DNA of 33,754 bases from Candidatus Poribacteria bacterium (GCA_022394775.1 JAGFCB010000287.1:1-33754); one strand, 5' to 3'. Numbered from the stretch's first letter, positions 15,535 to 24,387 are shown. Made by a program: numbers and translations. Notes: generated by a model from the letters alone, not told the origin.

Positions 15535-18500
15535 ATGAATACAAGAGAAAATTACGCGGAGTTAGAAACAAAAATTTTAGATGCCAGACGCGTTTGGAAA
15601 CGGAGTATCTTCTGGGCAGGATTCGCTATCGTCCTGACCGGCATAATTGCTGTATTCGTGAGTGAGGCCATTGTTGATTGGCTAATGCCTCTGCCAAGTT
15701 TTGTGCGAATCGCTTTTCTAACAGTTGGTGTCGGTGTGATAGGGTATCTGCTTTATAAGTATCTCATTCGCCCCCTCCGGGCAGCACTCACGTTCCGTGA
15801 TGTTGCTCTTAATGTTGAACGCAATCATCCGAACCTTGAAGATAGGCTTGTTAGTGCAATCCAATTCGGAAATCGGGAAGCAACGGATCCGATTGAAGCA
15901 CACATGCTCCAACGTTTACTTGACGATACTATCCAACGCGTAGAAGGTATTGATTTCAAAGCAACAATTGATCACAGTGTCACCCGCAAGCGGGTCGGTA
16001 TTGCGGCTTTGGTTGTTGTGGGGTGTTGTGTACTTGCCCTCCTATTTCCGACAGAACTCCATACCAGCCTTCTTCGTGTGCTGGTGCCTTGGGAAAAAAC
16101 AGACCCCGTTTTAACGACGAAGTTAATCGTTGAGCCGGGAAATGCGCGGATTCTCCGCGGCAAAAGTCTACCGATTCACGTCACTGTTACCGGAAAATCT
16201 GCTGAAAAGGTTGTCTTAACCTATGAAAATCTACAACAGCAGGAGACTGCTACCGCCGAAACCAAAGCATCCCAACAACAGATTAACATGTTACAAAATC
16301 CAGACGATAAACGTGGGTTTGCTTATGAAATTTTTAACATTGATGCCGATATTGAATACTATGTCGTAGCAAACGAAACGGCTTCGGAACGCTACACTGT
16401 TGAAGTCTTTGAGATGCCGAAGGTAACCGAAATTTCCGTCGCCTACACTTATCCAGGCTATACAGGTCTCAAATCGGTCGTGCAAACCGGTACAGGTGAT
16501 ATTCAGGCTGTCGTTGGGACGCAGGCAGAAATCAGGCTCACAACGAATAAAGCCATCCAAGCCGCAACGTTCTTACAAAGAGGCGATGTTAAACAGAAGG
16601 ATTCGGAAGTTGTCTCAACCGAGATGGTTATCTCTAATGGAAGTATACTCACGACAACTGTAGATGTGGTTCAGGACGGGACGTATACCGTTGAACTCCT
16701 GTGTATTGACGGTTTCAATAACGAAATACCGATTGAATACACCATAAAAGCGGTCCCAGACGCTGTGCCAGCGGTTGTGATTAAAGAACCCGGTCGCGAT
16801 GTCAAAACAACGAAATTAGGTGAGGTGGAAATCATTGCCGAAGCGACAGACGATTACGGTATTGCAGAATTGAAACTCATGTATCGCGTCGGGTCTAACG
16901 CACTGCAGGAACTGGTGATGGAATCTTCCGATCCTGTCATAGATACCGGCACTACTGGTCCGATCCGACGCCGCGTTGCAGAAGGGCGTTATACGTTCTA
17001 CCTTGAGGAATTTGACGTTGAACCGGGGGATATTATTTCCTACTATGCACGCGCCGTTGATAATAACACACGCACCGGTCCGGGTGAAGCCAGTAGCGAT
17101 ATTTACTTCATTGAAATCCGTCCGTTTAATGAAAATTTCCAGGAAGCAGAGGGAGAACCCGCACAACCGATGCCGAATCCGCTTTTAAAGATAATCGGCT
17201 CTCAGAAGCAGATTATTCGGGAAACATCGAATCATATTAACGCGAAACCGTTATCAGTTACAGATGAATATCGAAGTGCTGTAAAGAAAACCGCGGACAA
17301 ACAGACCAACTTGACGGATGAAACGCAGAAACTTGCGGATGAGTTTAGCATGGCGATGCAGGGAGAATCCGCGGTCACGCCCGAAATTTTGATGAACTTG
17401 GAGGATGCAATAGCCGAAATGCGTGAGGCAGCCGATAGCCTAAATGCTGTCCAACCTACCGAAGCCATGCCTTCAGAACAAGAGGCTCTTGAACTGCTAA
17501 TAAAAGTTAGCCTTGAGCTGCCTAAAATACTGACGCAGATGCGAAATACGAATCCGCAACTTGCTGAGAATCTTGAACTTGAAATGGAGGAGCTCGAAAA
17601 CGAACTTGAGGATCAGCAGAACGAACTTGATGCGGAGATGCAGGAACAGACGCAGGAGATGTTAGATCAAGCACGTCAGATGTTGTCGGAACAGCAGCAG
17701 CTGAACCAACAGAGCCAGGAACTCGGGCGTGAAAGCGAACCATCTCCAAGCGAAATGCAGCAAAACAGTCAGCAACAAGGTCAATTGTCGCAACAGGCAC
17801 AGCAGATGGCACAGCAACTCGGCAACATGCAACAAAATGCGCAGGGGACCCAAGGGCAACGTCTGGACCAAGCCGGTCAAGCAATGCAACAGGCGGGTGA
17901 ACAGATGCAGCAAGCCTCAGAAGGTATGCAGCAGCAGGAACCTCAAATGAGTGCTGCTAAAGGTCAGAAAGCTGAGGAGCGGCTCGAGGAAGCCGTTGAA
18001 CAGCTGGAAAAGGTCGCATCGGAATTCACGGATGCTGCGCTTGAAAGAGCTGCACAGCAGGCAGGGCAGTTGATAGAAGCACAATCTGATGTCCAGCAGG
18101 AGACGCAGGAACTCAAGAACCGCTCTCAGCAGTCAGAAATGCGTCCCGAAGATTTCCGAAAGGCTTCTGAGCTTGCCAACGAACAACGGGAACTTCAGCG
18201 CGATCTACAATCACTTGAAAGGACACTGGAAAACCTTCCGGAACAACTCAGTGAGGAGAATCCAGAGGCAGCCCGAAATGTGACGGATGCTATGCGGCGA
18301 CTCACTGAAGAACAGACTGCTGGCGATATGTCTACCGCACAACGCGCCTTACAATGGCGCAGTTTCCGCGCCGCTGACCAGAATCAACAAGAGGTAGTAG
18401 AGACGCTAAGGCAGGTACAGGGTGATCTGCAACAAGCACAAGCCAATATGGCAAACACCGAAGAGGAGCAGCTCGAAGCCGCACTCCAACAACTTCAACA

Positions 18501-19002
18501 GGCGCGAGAACAGATGGAAGATATCCAACGTGAGCTTGAAGCAATGGAGGGGCAAGAGCAGACCGAAGAACAACAGCAGCGTCAGCAGCAGCTCGCTGAA
18601 CAGCAACAGCAGATTCAGGAACGGATGCAACAGGCACAGCAAGCCATGCAAAACCAACAGGAAGGACAAGGACAACAACCCGGACAAGAGGGGCAACAGC
18701 CGGGGCAGCAAGGTGAAGGCGAAAACCAAGAGGCACGCGCTGGCGGTCAGGAATCCGGACGTGAGATTGAAGAACTCTGGCTCGGTCTGCTGGATACTAT
18801 GGATTATCGTCCACCGAATCGCTCAAACCCCTTTCCGAACTATGAATTTGTTGTTCGAGACTTGGCGAAATTGGAAGCCGCACTTGAAGAGCGACTCAAC
18901 ACGCTTCAGGAGAAGAAACAGCTCACTCAGGTTGCCAAAGAGGATGTCCCGCCCGAATATAGACAACTTGTTGATGACTACTATGAGTCTTTATCGCAGT
19001 AA
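15535..19002 (+). CDS. Large DUF4175-like membrane protein with Gln/Glu-rich coiled coil
   Basis: This is an 1155-residue protein. Residues about 22-72 contain two transmembrane helices and another lies near 150-170, followed by an extracytoplasmic part. Residues about 190-540 look like repeated beta-sandwich domains (VAYTYPGYTG, GTYTVELLCIDGF, DDYGIAELKLMYRV), the DUF4175 layout. From about residue 560 to 1080 it is an unbroken helical coiled coil dominated by Gln and Glu, ending in a short conserved segment (ELWLGLLDTMDYRPP). Proteins of this type are found next to BatA/MoxR/VWA envelope operons. The ribosome site GGTGGAGGAAG is very strong. Confidence 0.85.
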   Translation: MNTRENYAELETKILDARRVWKRSIFWAGFAIVLTGIIAVFVSEAIVDWLMPLPSFVRIAFLTVGVGVIGYLLYKYLIRPLRAALTFRDVALNVERNHPNLEDRLVSAIQFGNREATDPIEAHMLQRLLDDTIQRVEGIDFKATIDHSVTRKRVGIAALVVVGCCVLALLFPTELHTSLLRVLVPWEKTDPVLTTKLIVEPGNARILRGKSLPIHVTVTGKSAEKVVLTYENLQQQETATAETKASQQQINMLQNPDDKRGFAYEIFNIDADIEYYVVANETASERYTVEVFEMPKVTEISVAYTYPGYTGLKSVVQTGTGDIQAVVGTQAEIRLTTNKAIQAATFLQRGDVKQKDSEVVSTEMVISNGSILTTTVDVVQDGTYTVELLCIDGFNNEIPIEYTIKAVPDAVPAVVIKEPGRDVKTTKLGEVEIIAEATDDYGIAELKLMYRVGSNALQELVMESSDPVIDTGTTGPIRRRVAEGRYTFYLEEFDVEPGDIISYYARAVDNNTRTGPGEASSDIYFIEIRPFNENFQEAEGEPAQPMPNPLLKIIGSQKQIIRETSNHINAKPLSVTDEYRSAVKKTADKQTNLTDETQKLADEFSMAMQGESAVTPEILMNLEDAIAEMREAADSLNAVQPTEAMPSEQEALELLIKVSLELPKILTQMRNTNPQLAENLELEMEELENELEDQQNELDAEMQEQTQEMLDQARQMLSEQQQLNQQSQELGRESEPSPSEMQQNSQQQGQLSQQAQQMAQQLGNMQQNAQGTQGQRLDQAGQAMQQAGEQMQQASEGMQQQEPQMSAAKGQKAEERLEEAVEQLEKVASEFTDAALERAAQQAGQLIEAQSDVQQETQELKNRSQQSEMRPEDFRKASELANEQRELQRDLQSLERTLENLPEQLSEENPEAARNVTDAMRRLTEEQTAGDMSTAQRALQWRSFRAADQNQQEVVETLRQVQGDLQQAQANMANTEEEQLEAALQQLQQAREQMEDIQRELEAMEGQEQTEEQQQRQQQLAEQQQQIQERMQQAQQAMQNQQEGQGQQPGQEGQQPGQQGEGENQEARAGGQESGREIEELWLGLLDTMDYRPPNRSNPFPNYEFVVRDLAKLEAALEERLNTLQEKKQLTQVAKEDVPPEYRQLVDDYYESLSQ

Positions 19003-19106
19003 TTAGTTGTCAGCAGTCTACAAGATTCTTGTGATGGTGATGGCTATTCATGACTGAAACTCAAGCAAATTGCCGTGAAACGGTGGCGAGATTTAATAGT
19101 TAAAAA

Positions 19107-19919
19107 ATGGAACTTAATCCTAAAAATATCGTCAAGCCCGGTGACCTTGTCAGCTTGAACGATTATCCACCCGAATATACGGGTGCTTACGAAAAAAAAG
19201 GTCAAACCAAGCGCAGACTGAAAAAGTTACATAAGGAACTGCTGGAACTTCAGGGGCTACTTTACGCGGAAAGCCGACACGCACTTCTTATTATCCTGCA
19301 AGGTATGGATACGTGTGGTAAGGATGGCACGATCCGACGTGTGATGGGCGGTATAAACGTACAGGGCTGTGATGTTGTCAGCTTCAAAGTGCCAACTACG
19401 GATGAAATTTCCCGTGATTTCCTATGGCGAGCACACAAAGCCGTCCCATCTAAAGGAAAGATCGGTATCTTTAACCGTTCGCATTATGAAGATGTCCTCG
19501 TTGTTCGGGTACATAATCTGGTGTCGGAGCAGGTCTGGTCCCAGCGTTATCAGCAGATTAATGATTTTGAAAAGATGCTCGTTGAAAATGGAACGGTCGT
19601 GATGAAGTTTTACCTTCACATCTCAAAAGATGAACAGAAAGAGCGTCTTGAATCTCGAATTAACGATCCCACGAAGCATTGGAAGGTTGAGGCATCCGAT
19701 ATTCGTGAACGTGCCTATTGGACTGATTATATGCAGGCGTACGAAGTTATGCTTCAAAAGTGTAGTACGGAGTGGGCACCTTGGCATATAATTCCGGCGA
19801 ATAAAAAGTGGTATCGGAATCTCGTTATCACAGAATGTATCGTGGAGCGACTCAAAAAGCTGGACATGAAGTATCCCGAACCTTCTATCGACGTTACCCA
19901 ACTCACGATTGAAGATTGA
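19107..19919 (+). CDS. ppk2: Polyphosphate kinase 2 family protein
   Basis: This 270-residue, single-domain PPK2 moves phosphate between polyphosphate and nucleotides. It has the Walker A motif G66-MDTCGKDG-T75, the Walker B region F122-NRSHYEDVLV and the lid-type arginines (SRINDPTKHWK). The complete C-terminal segment APWHIIPANKKWYRN is also present. The size corresponds to one-domain PPK2 enzymes; which nucleotide (AMP, ADP or GDP) is used cannot be decided by eye. It is separated by 104 bases from the DUF4175 gene and probably has its own start of transcription. No clear ribosome site is seen. Confidence 0.92.
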   Translation: MELNPKNIVKPGDLVSLNDYPPEYTGAYEKKGQTKRRLKKLHKELLELQGLLYAESRHALLIILQGMDTCGKDGTIRRVMGGINVQGCDVVSFKVPTTDEISRDFLWRAHKAVPSKGKIGIFNRSHYEDVLVVRVHNLVSEQVWSQRYQQINDFEKMLVENGTVVMKFYLHISKDEQKERLESRINDPTKHWKVEASDIRERAYWTDYMQAYEVMLQKCSTEWAPWHIIPANKKWYRNLVITECIVERLKKLDMKYPEPSIDVTQLTIED

Positions 19920-19962
19920 ACATATTGACACTGTTAGAAGAAGTACCGGTGCCCTCTTACTT

Positions 19963-20212
19963 ATTATAGTAAAGCCCGAAAATACGAGAACACTTTAGTA
20001 AACACACAACTCTCTCCTCGCTGGCGGAGTTTGTAACCCCGCCAATCTTAGGTGAATTATAGTGAAACCTAAAAATAAAGAGACACTTTCATTCCCCGGT
20101 AGGTTCGGTTTTGCGGTGTACACACCCAAATGCGACGTGCATTCCTAACCGAACCTACACAGAGTGTCCTATTAATTCTAAACTTTACTATAATTGTGGG
20201 CTTTACTATAAT
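19963..20212 (+). mobile_element. MITE-like element with 15-bp terminal inverted repeats
   Basis: ATTATAGTAAAGCCC at 19963-19977 is repeated perfectly inverted at 20198-20212, enclosing 250 bp. A second, imperfect inverted pair lies inside (AATTATAGT at 20055, ACTATAATT at 20187), and inside that is a 12-bp stem: GTAGGTTCGGTT at 20099-20110 with its complement at 20147-20158. There is no ORF. The nested ends suggest one element inserted in another or a duplicated end. The region fills most of the 383-bp gap between PPK2 and the first PhyH gene. No clear target-site duplication is visible. Confidence 0.7.
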
Positions 20213-20253
20213 GATTGTCTATAAGTAAGATATGCAGAAAATTAATCGAAAAC

Positions 20254-20278
20254 CGATTTTGGACAACGGACAAAATCG
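20254..20278 (+). promoter_or_regulatory. Leader hairpin before PhyH gene 1
   Basis: CGATTTTG pairs with CAAAATCG (8 bp) around a nine-base loop, ending 24 bases before the PhyH start. The gene has no good ribosome site, so the hairpin may influence its translation or mRNA stability. This role is inference. Confidence 0.4.
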
Positions 20279-20302
20279 AGCGAAAATCTAATAGATAGAA
20301 AT

Positions 20303-21082
20303 ATGCTTTCAAGGCAACAATTAGCACAATTTGAAGAAGAGGGTTATCTACTCCTTCCGGGTTTGATTCCGCAAGAGATTGTCACAAAGGCAGAAGAAGC
20401 GATGTGGCAGCTGATGGGCATGGATGCGGATGACCCCAATTCATGGGGACATTTCAAACGTCAACCGCTCGCCGGTTTTTACATGGAGCAGCTGTCGAAC
20501 GGGAACCGGATTGAACTTTTCGGTGTTACGCATCTGGATGTCTTAGCGTGCTGTACCCCTGATTACCTCACTGTCCTCAACCAACTCGCATCTCGATACC
20601 CAGAAATTCCGCACTGTAAAGATCACCGTCCTGATGGTGTCTGGGCACTCAACCAATTCCCTGTTTCAACCGAGTGGAAAAGCCCATCCCCACACTTAGA
20701 TGGTGATTTTCGGGATTTTCGATTGGACCCTGGCACATTTCGGGCGACCAGTTTGACTTACCTCACCGATGCCAATTCGCACGGCGGAACCACAGTAATA
20801 TGGCCCGAAGGTCCACGACGTATTCGTAAATTCCGCAAAAAGAATCCCGAATTCTCCAACCATGTCCGCGATGTACGCGCCCTATTTCCTGAAATGGATT
20901 TAGGCGAACCGCTGGAAGTCGTCGCGAAACAGGGAGATGTCCTATTTTTTCACCACCTCCTGCCGCATTCTGGAACGATGAATGTCGGTCCTTCGCCGCG
21001 TTTCGCGATTCGATTTATGTGTTTGTGCCTTGCATGTCGCAAGTGGGAGAAAAAAGGCGAGTGGAATATCTGGATGCCCTAA
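20303..21082 (+). CDS. Phytanoyl-CoA dioxygenase (PhyH) family Fe(II)/2-oxoglutarate oxygenase 1
   Basis: This 259-residue PhyH-family oxygenase has the complete facial triad: H131-L-D133 (in SPHLDGDF) and His222 (LLPHSGTM), with Arg233 positioned to bind 2-oxoglutarate. The HGGTTVIWPEGPR segment is typical of the second half of the fold. Substrates of this large family range from phytanoyl-CoA to ectoine and many small molecules; none can be named here. There is no signal peptide, so the protein is cytoplasmic. The secreted protein at 21107 follows by 24 bases and is probably in the same operon. Confidence 0.88.
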   Translation: MLSRQQLAQFEEEGYLLLPGLIPQEIVTKAEEAMWQLMGMDADDPNSWGHFKRQPLAGFYMEQLSNGNRIELFGVTHLDVLACCTPDYLTVLNQLASRYPEIPHCKDHRPDGVWALNQFPVSTEWKSPSPHLDGDFRDFRLDPGTFRATSLTYLTDANSHGGTTVIWPEGPRRIRKFRKKNPEFSNHVRDVRALFPEMDLGEPLEVVAKQGDVLFFHHLLPHSGTMNVGPSPRFAIRFMCLCLACRKWEKKGEWNIWMP

Positions 21083-21106
21083 CAGGGTTCAATAAAGGAG
21101 CGACAG

Positions 21107-21868
21107 ATGAGAAATCAAGATAAATGTGTTGACTGGAGCCAGTATTTCCTATTAATTGTTATTGTTCTTTTGAACCTTGCCATCGTAAAAACCGCAATTT
21201 CCCAAGAGGTTTTCATTCAGACTGGGTTTGAGGAATTCGCTGCAGGCAACCCACCTAAAGATTGGGAAGTCATTGGCGGTGACTTTGAAGTTTCTGGCGA
21301 CACCGTCAAAACGGATAAAAAAGCGCTTGCGATCTTAGGCGGCGGTGACGGAGACGGACTCGGTGTTCCCATAGAAACCGAAAACCCGATTATTTCGGTT
21401 GAATTCTGGGTTTACATTGAGGGCGGTGGTAGGTCTTTCAATCTTAAAGTCGCCACTGCTGACGGTTTTGGCGAAAACAATGGCTGCACCTATATCAACT
21501 GGGACGCGGGTATTGTCCGACTTTATGACGGTGGCGCATGGCAACTCATTGGTGATTTTGAAACCGATACATGGAAGTACGTCTACGTTGTTGCCGACGT
21601 CGGCAAAAGCGAATTTGATTTTTCCGTAGGTGATGACAGGGATGATGCCTTGGGTGCCAAGCCGGAAAAAGGTCTACCCTTCCGAAACGCTGCGCTCGCC
21701 CCCACCGCTAAATGGTTCGCTTTCTATACTTGGGGAATAACTGTCCCCGGTTATGTTGATGACCTACTTGTCTATGAAGGCGAGGATGCACTCGATCTCG
21801 CTGTGGATCCAAGCGAAAAACTCACCACCTTCTGGGGACACATCAAGAAACAGTCGGCACTCCAATAG
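21107..21868 (+). CDS. Secreted beta-sandwich protein with the shared LAVxP-tail
   Basis: This 253-residue protein has an uncleaved or cleaved signal helix (residues about 15-33). The rest is beta-rich: FETGFEEF-type start (IQTGFEEFAAGNPPKDWEV), SVEFWVYIEGGG and AFYTWGITVPGYVDDLLVYEG, the pattern of a LamG/concanavalin-like or carbohydrate-binding jelly roll. It ends with LAVDPSEKLTTFWGHIKKQ, matching the last 20 residues of both LamG proteins although the domains in front differ. The AAAGGAGCG ribosome site is strong. A glycan-binding role is inferred only. Confidence 0.75.
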   Translation: MRNQDKCVDWSQYFLLIVIVLLNLAIVKTAISQEVFIQTGFEEFAAGNPPKDWEVIGGDFEVSGDTVKTDKKALAILGGGDGDGLGVPIETENPIISVEFWVYIEGGGRSFNLKVATADGFGENNGCTYINWDAGIVRLYDGGAWQLIGDFETDTWKYVYVVADVGKSEFDFSVGDDRDDALGAKPEKGLPFRNAALAPTAKWFAFYTWGITVPGYVDDLLVYEGEDALDLAVDPSEKLTTFWGHIKKQSALQ

Positions 21869-21955
21869 AAACGGTTTAGAATCGTGATTTCCGAAGTTTA
21901 CAAGCGGAAACCTCTATCTTATTGCCTATAAATTGTGGATGTATATGTTTTCTTT

Positions 21956-22034
21956 AGTCCCGTAGGGACGGCATCTGTGTAGAAACGTGTATCAACCAAA
22001 AACCAAGCCCCGTAGGGGCGGCATTTGTAAAGAA
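21956..22034 (+). repeat. Two copies of an AGTCCCGTAGGG-type short repeat
   Basis: Units at 21956-21985 and 22006-22034 share the core CCCGTAGGGRCGGCATYTGT and AGAA endings, 50 bp apart. The core CCCGTAGGG is itself a partial palindrome. They lie in the non-coding gap between the secreted protein and the unknown 22067 gene. They look like dispersed REP-like repeats; the genome-wide copy number is not known from this window. Confidence 0.7.
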
Positions 22035-22066
22035 TGGTTTTTTTCAATTCAGAAAGTATTTAAACT

Positions 22067-22837
22067 ATGCAATTGGTGCAAGATTTAAGAGAGAGAATTC
22101 GCACTGCAGGTACATGGTTGCGCGAGCTGCTAAGTACCTTTCAAGAATTGAGGGATGCCATCCCTTCTATAGACAGGAAGCGAATACCGGATCCTAAAGA
22201 GGCTATCCGAGCGTTAAAAAGAGCGGTTCGTTTTGTAGTTAGGGCAGGATTAGATGAATTGAAAAAGTTGCGAGAGGCTATTCAGGATCTGCAAAATGCT
22301 ATTGATTCTATAAGAACGCGTGTGCCGCATCTACAAAACGTCTTTGGTTCTGTAGCCGAATGGTGGACGGATCTGTGGAAGACTTGTCAACATATAAAGG
22401 AATGGTTCGGGGATAATGTAGAAGAACGGTTAAAGGATTTAGAACTAAGGGCACGTAACATAGATATTTTCACAATAGATAGGACAGCGGAAATAATTGC
22501 TGGATTGGGAATCCCTGGACTTGTTTTGGTCATGCTAATGGCAGCTTCTCCATATTTTGGTGCCGCAGCAATAACGTCGGCACTCGCTGCTTTAGGCCCG
22601 TTTGGAATGTTGGGCGGAATCGCCACGTTAGGGATCTTGGCGTTCATCTCAAAAGCACTTGCCGAATTTGGTATTGATCAATTATTTCAGGCGGTATTTA
22701 CCAGGTTAAGAGAAAACGGCGAAACATGTAAAACGATCTTGGAGAGAATTGAGGACTATCCAATTTCCAGCGAACTGAGACAAAGACTTAGAGAGTTTGT
22801 AGAAAATTCTTGTGAAGGAGAGAATGATGAGCAATGA
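22067..22837 (+). CDS. Unknown protein: helical N-terminus plus hydrophobic hairpin
   Basis: The 256-residue protein is not recognised. Residues 1-135 are charged, heptad-like helices (LRERIRTAGTWLRELL, KKLREAIQDLQNAIDSIR). Residues about 142-198 are strongly hydrophobic and Gly/Ala-rich (GIPGLVLVMLMAA, then LAALGPFGMLGGIATLGIL), compatible with a membrane hairpin. Residues 200-256 are amphipathic helices ending with an acidic tail. This layout of a soluble coiled coil plus a Gly-Ala membrane hairpin occurs in pore-forming or membrane-remodelling proteins, but no family motif was found. It overlaps the following PhyH start by 11 bases, so translation is coupled. No clear ribosome site precedes the start. 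Confidence 0.65.
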   Translation: MQLVQDLRERIRTAGTWLRELLSTFQELRDAIPSIDRKRIPDPKEAIRALKRAVRFVVRAGLDELKKLREAIQDLQNAIDSIRTRVPHLQNVFGSVAEWWTDLWKTCQHIKEWFGDNVEERLKDLELRARNIDIFTIDRTAEIIAGLGIPGLVLVMLMAASPYFGAAAITSALAALGPFGMLGGIATLGILAFISKALAEFGIDQLFQAVFTRLRENGETCKTILERIEDYPISSELRQRLREFVENSCEGENDEQ

Positions 22838-23642
22838 AAAGGTTTGCCTAACGCCAGCACAACGGCTACACTTCGATATCTACGGTTTTGTGTTGTTAGA
22901 GAATGTCCTAAACGACGATGAAGTTGGACGTATGAAAGGCGCGCTCTATAAAATAAAAGCCGACGAAGGTCGGGATGCCAAGCGCGTTTATGCCCGTCCA
23001 GGCGGAGAACACCACGTACTTTTCGGAAACCTTGTTGAATATGATCCGGCACTATTAGAATACGCCGCGCATCCAAAACTCGTGCCACTGGTTGAAGAAG
23101 TGGTTGGTGGTGCAGTACGCCTTGAGGAAACCGAAGCGATCATTAATAGTCGTAATCCAGAGGCAGAATTAGACGAGCTCTATAAACGCCGTTATAACCC
23201 AACAGGGTTTCATCGAGGGACGCAACACGGGTGGGGCACCTATATCGAACAGAACAAGTTCCACTGCATCTTTGTAAAGACGCTCGCTTACCTCACCGAT
23301 GTCGGTCCCGACGATGGCGGAACGTGCGTCATACCCGGAAGCCACCGCTTAACATGGAACCATAACGAGATGATCGAAGCCGCATTGTCTGATGATAAAC
23401 TCATCTACCAAGTCGAAGCGTCGGCGGGTTCTGTGCTGCTTTTTGCCGAAGCGTTGATTCACAGCACCACTGCCATCCGTAGCGACAAAGAGCGGGTCAT
23501 TCTCATCTCCGGCTACACGCCGCCAATGGTCCGCGAATGGCCCGGCAACGAGGTCAGTCCCGAATTTATTGAGACGCTGCCAGAGGACATCCGACCACTC
23601 ATTTCAGGCAGCGACAGTTGGCATTGGAAACGGCGGTATTAA
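22827..23642 (+). CDS. PhyH-family Fe/2OG enzyme 2 with HxG in place of HxD
   Basis: This 271-residue PhyH-family protein has the second-half signature YLTDVGPDDGGTCVIPGSHR, a distal His212 (ALIHST) and the 2-oxoglutarate Arg223. In the position of the metal-binding HxD it has H129-R-G131 (GFHRGTQH), so the usual aspartate is absent. Other possible ligands nearby are His134 and His146. In known Fe/2OG halogenases the same Asp is replaced by Ala or Gly. The start at 22827 is set by GAAGGAG six bases upstream and overlaps the preceding gene. No signal peptide. This could be a divergent oxygenase subfamily or a halogenase-like enzyme; I favour the first without more data. Confidence 0.82.
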   Translation: MSNEKVCLTPAQRLHFDIYGFVLLENVLNDDEVGRMKGALYKIKADEGRDAKRVYARPGGEHHVLFGNLVEYDPALLEYAAHPKLVPLVEEVVGGAVRLEETEAIINSRNPEAELDELYKRRYNPTGFHRGTQHGWGTYIEQNKFHCIFVKTLAYLTDVGPDDGGTCVIPGSHRLTWNHNEMIEAALSDDKLIYQVEASAGSVLLFAEALIHSTTAIRSDKERVILISGYTPPMVREWPGNEVSPEFIETLPEDIRPLISGSDSWHWKRRY

Positions 23643-23799
23643 ATTTCGCCGGTGTTGATTAAGTAATTATGTTTGATGTTCCCGACGTGGAAAACCTCCG
23701 TCTATCGTGGGTACCGCTGCGTCTATTTCTTGAAATATCATTGTTTTCTCAATATCCTCTTCTTGATAAAAGCAGCAGATCTCCTTGATGTATCTTCTG

Positions 23800-24387
23800 T
23801 TAAAAGTTCTGGATATGGAACATCTCCATGGATCTGCATACGGATATTTTCTGACCATAGTTATCGGTTCGTGTCCTATTGTAAGGAAACACTGGAGTGC
23901 CTTGACGGACAAACTCCCAATACCCTATATCTCTATGGGTTGCCCAGTTCATAAAACAAATTCCTGCAGTATCTGATACTAAATCAAGTGTCCTACCAAC
24001 TTTGTTACCCAAAATTACCGTAAAGATATACAAATCCTTCGGTTGCCTATGATATTGATCTATAGGCACGAGTGCCCAAGCGTTCTGTTCTATCTGTGAT
24101 TTCCTTCGTATTTGGGATTTCCATGTGCGATATACATGGAAAGACTTTACATCTCCTAAAATATACCTATCTAAGCACTCAATTCTGAAATCAAATTTAT
24201 CGGGACCTCCGGTATTCGTGTCTTGAATTACCGATAATTCTAAGACTTCTTGGAGATACCTAAAAACGACTTGCTCAGCTACTTTGCCAACATAAATGTG
24301 AAACTGTCTTCTATCAAAACTTCCGGGTGTATTGTCATATCCCATACGGTTATATGTTCTATGTACAGTCTCACGAGCGAAGTCCAA
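23800..24387 (-). CDS. Putative type II restriction endonuclease with damaged start
   Basis: The 195-residue frame directly follows a DNA methyltransferase and contains a PD-(D/E)xK-like arrangement: Glu in GKVAEQVVF, PDKFDF and then GDVKSF with DVK in the place of ExK. These suggest a restriction nuclease. The frame reaches upstream to an ATG (24424-24426) with a good AGAGG site overlapping the methyltransferase stop, but the very next codon is TAG (24421-24423). After it the frame runs on with protein-like sequence (FEITREDSDIALDFARE). Only a TTG at 24387 could start an intact protein and it has no ribosome site. The gene may be inactivated. Confidence 0.6.
   Translation of the reverse strand: MDFARETVHRTYNRMGYDNTPGSFDRRQFHIYVGKVAEQVVFRYLQEVLELSVIQDTNTGGPDKFDFRIECLDRYILGDVKSFHVYRTWKSQIRRKSQIEQNAWALVPIDQYHRQPKDLYIFTVILGNKVGRTLDLVSDTAGICFMNWATHRDIGYWEFVRQGTPVFPYNRTRTDNYGQKISVCRSMEMFHIQNF

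Noticed and set aside
17522..18736. Several minus-strand ORFs over the coiled-coil region
   Set aside because: Low-complexity Leu/Val-rich shadows of the Gln-rich coding strand.
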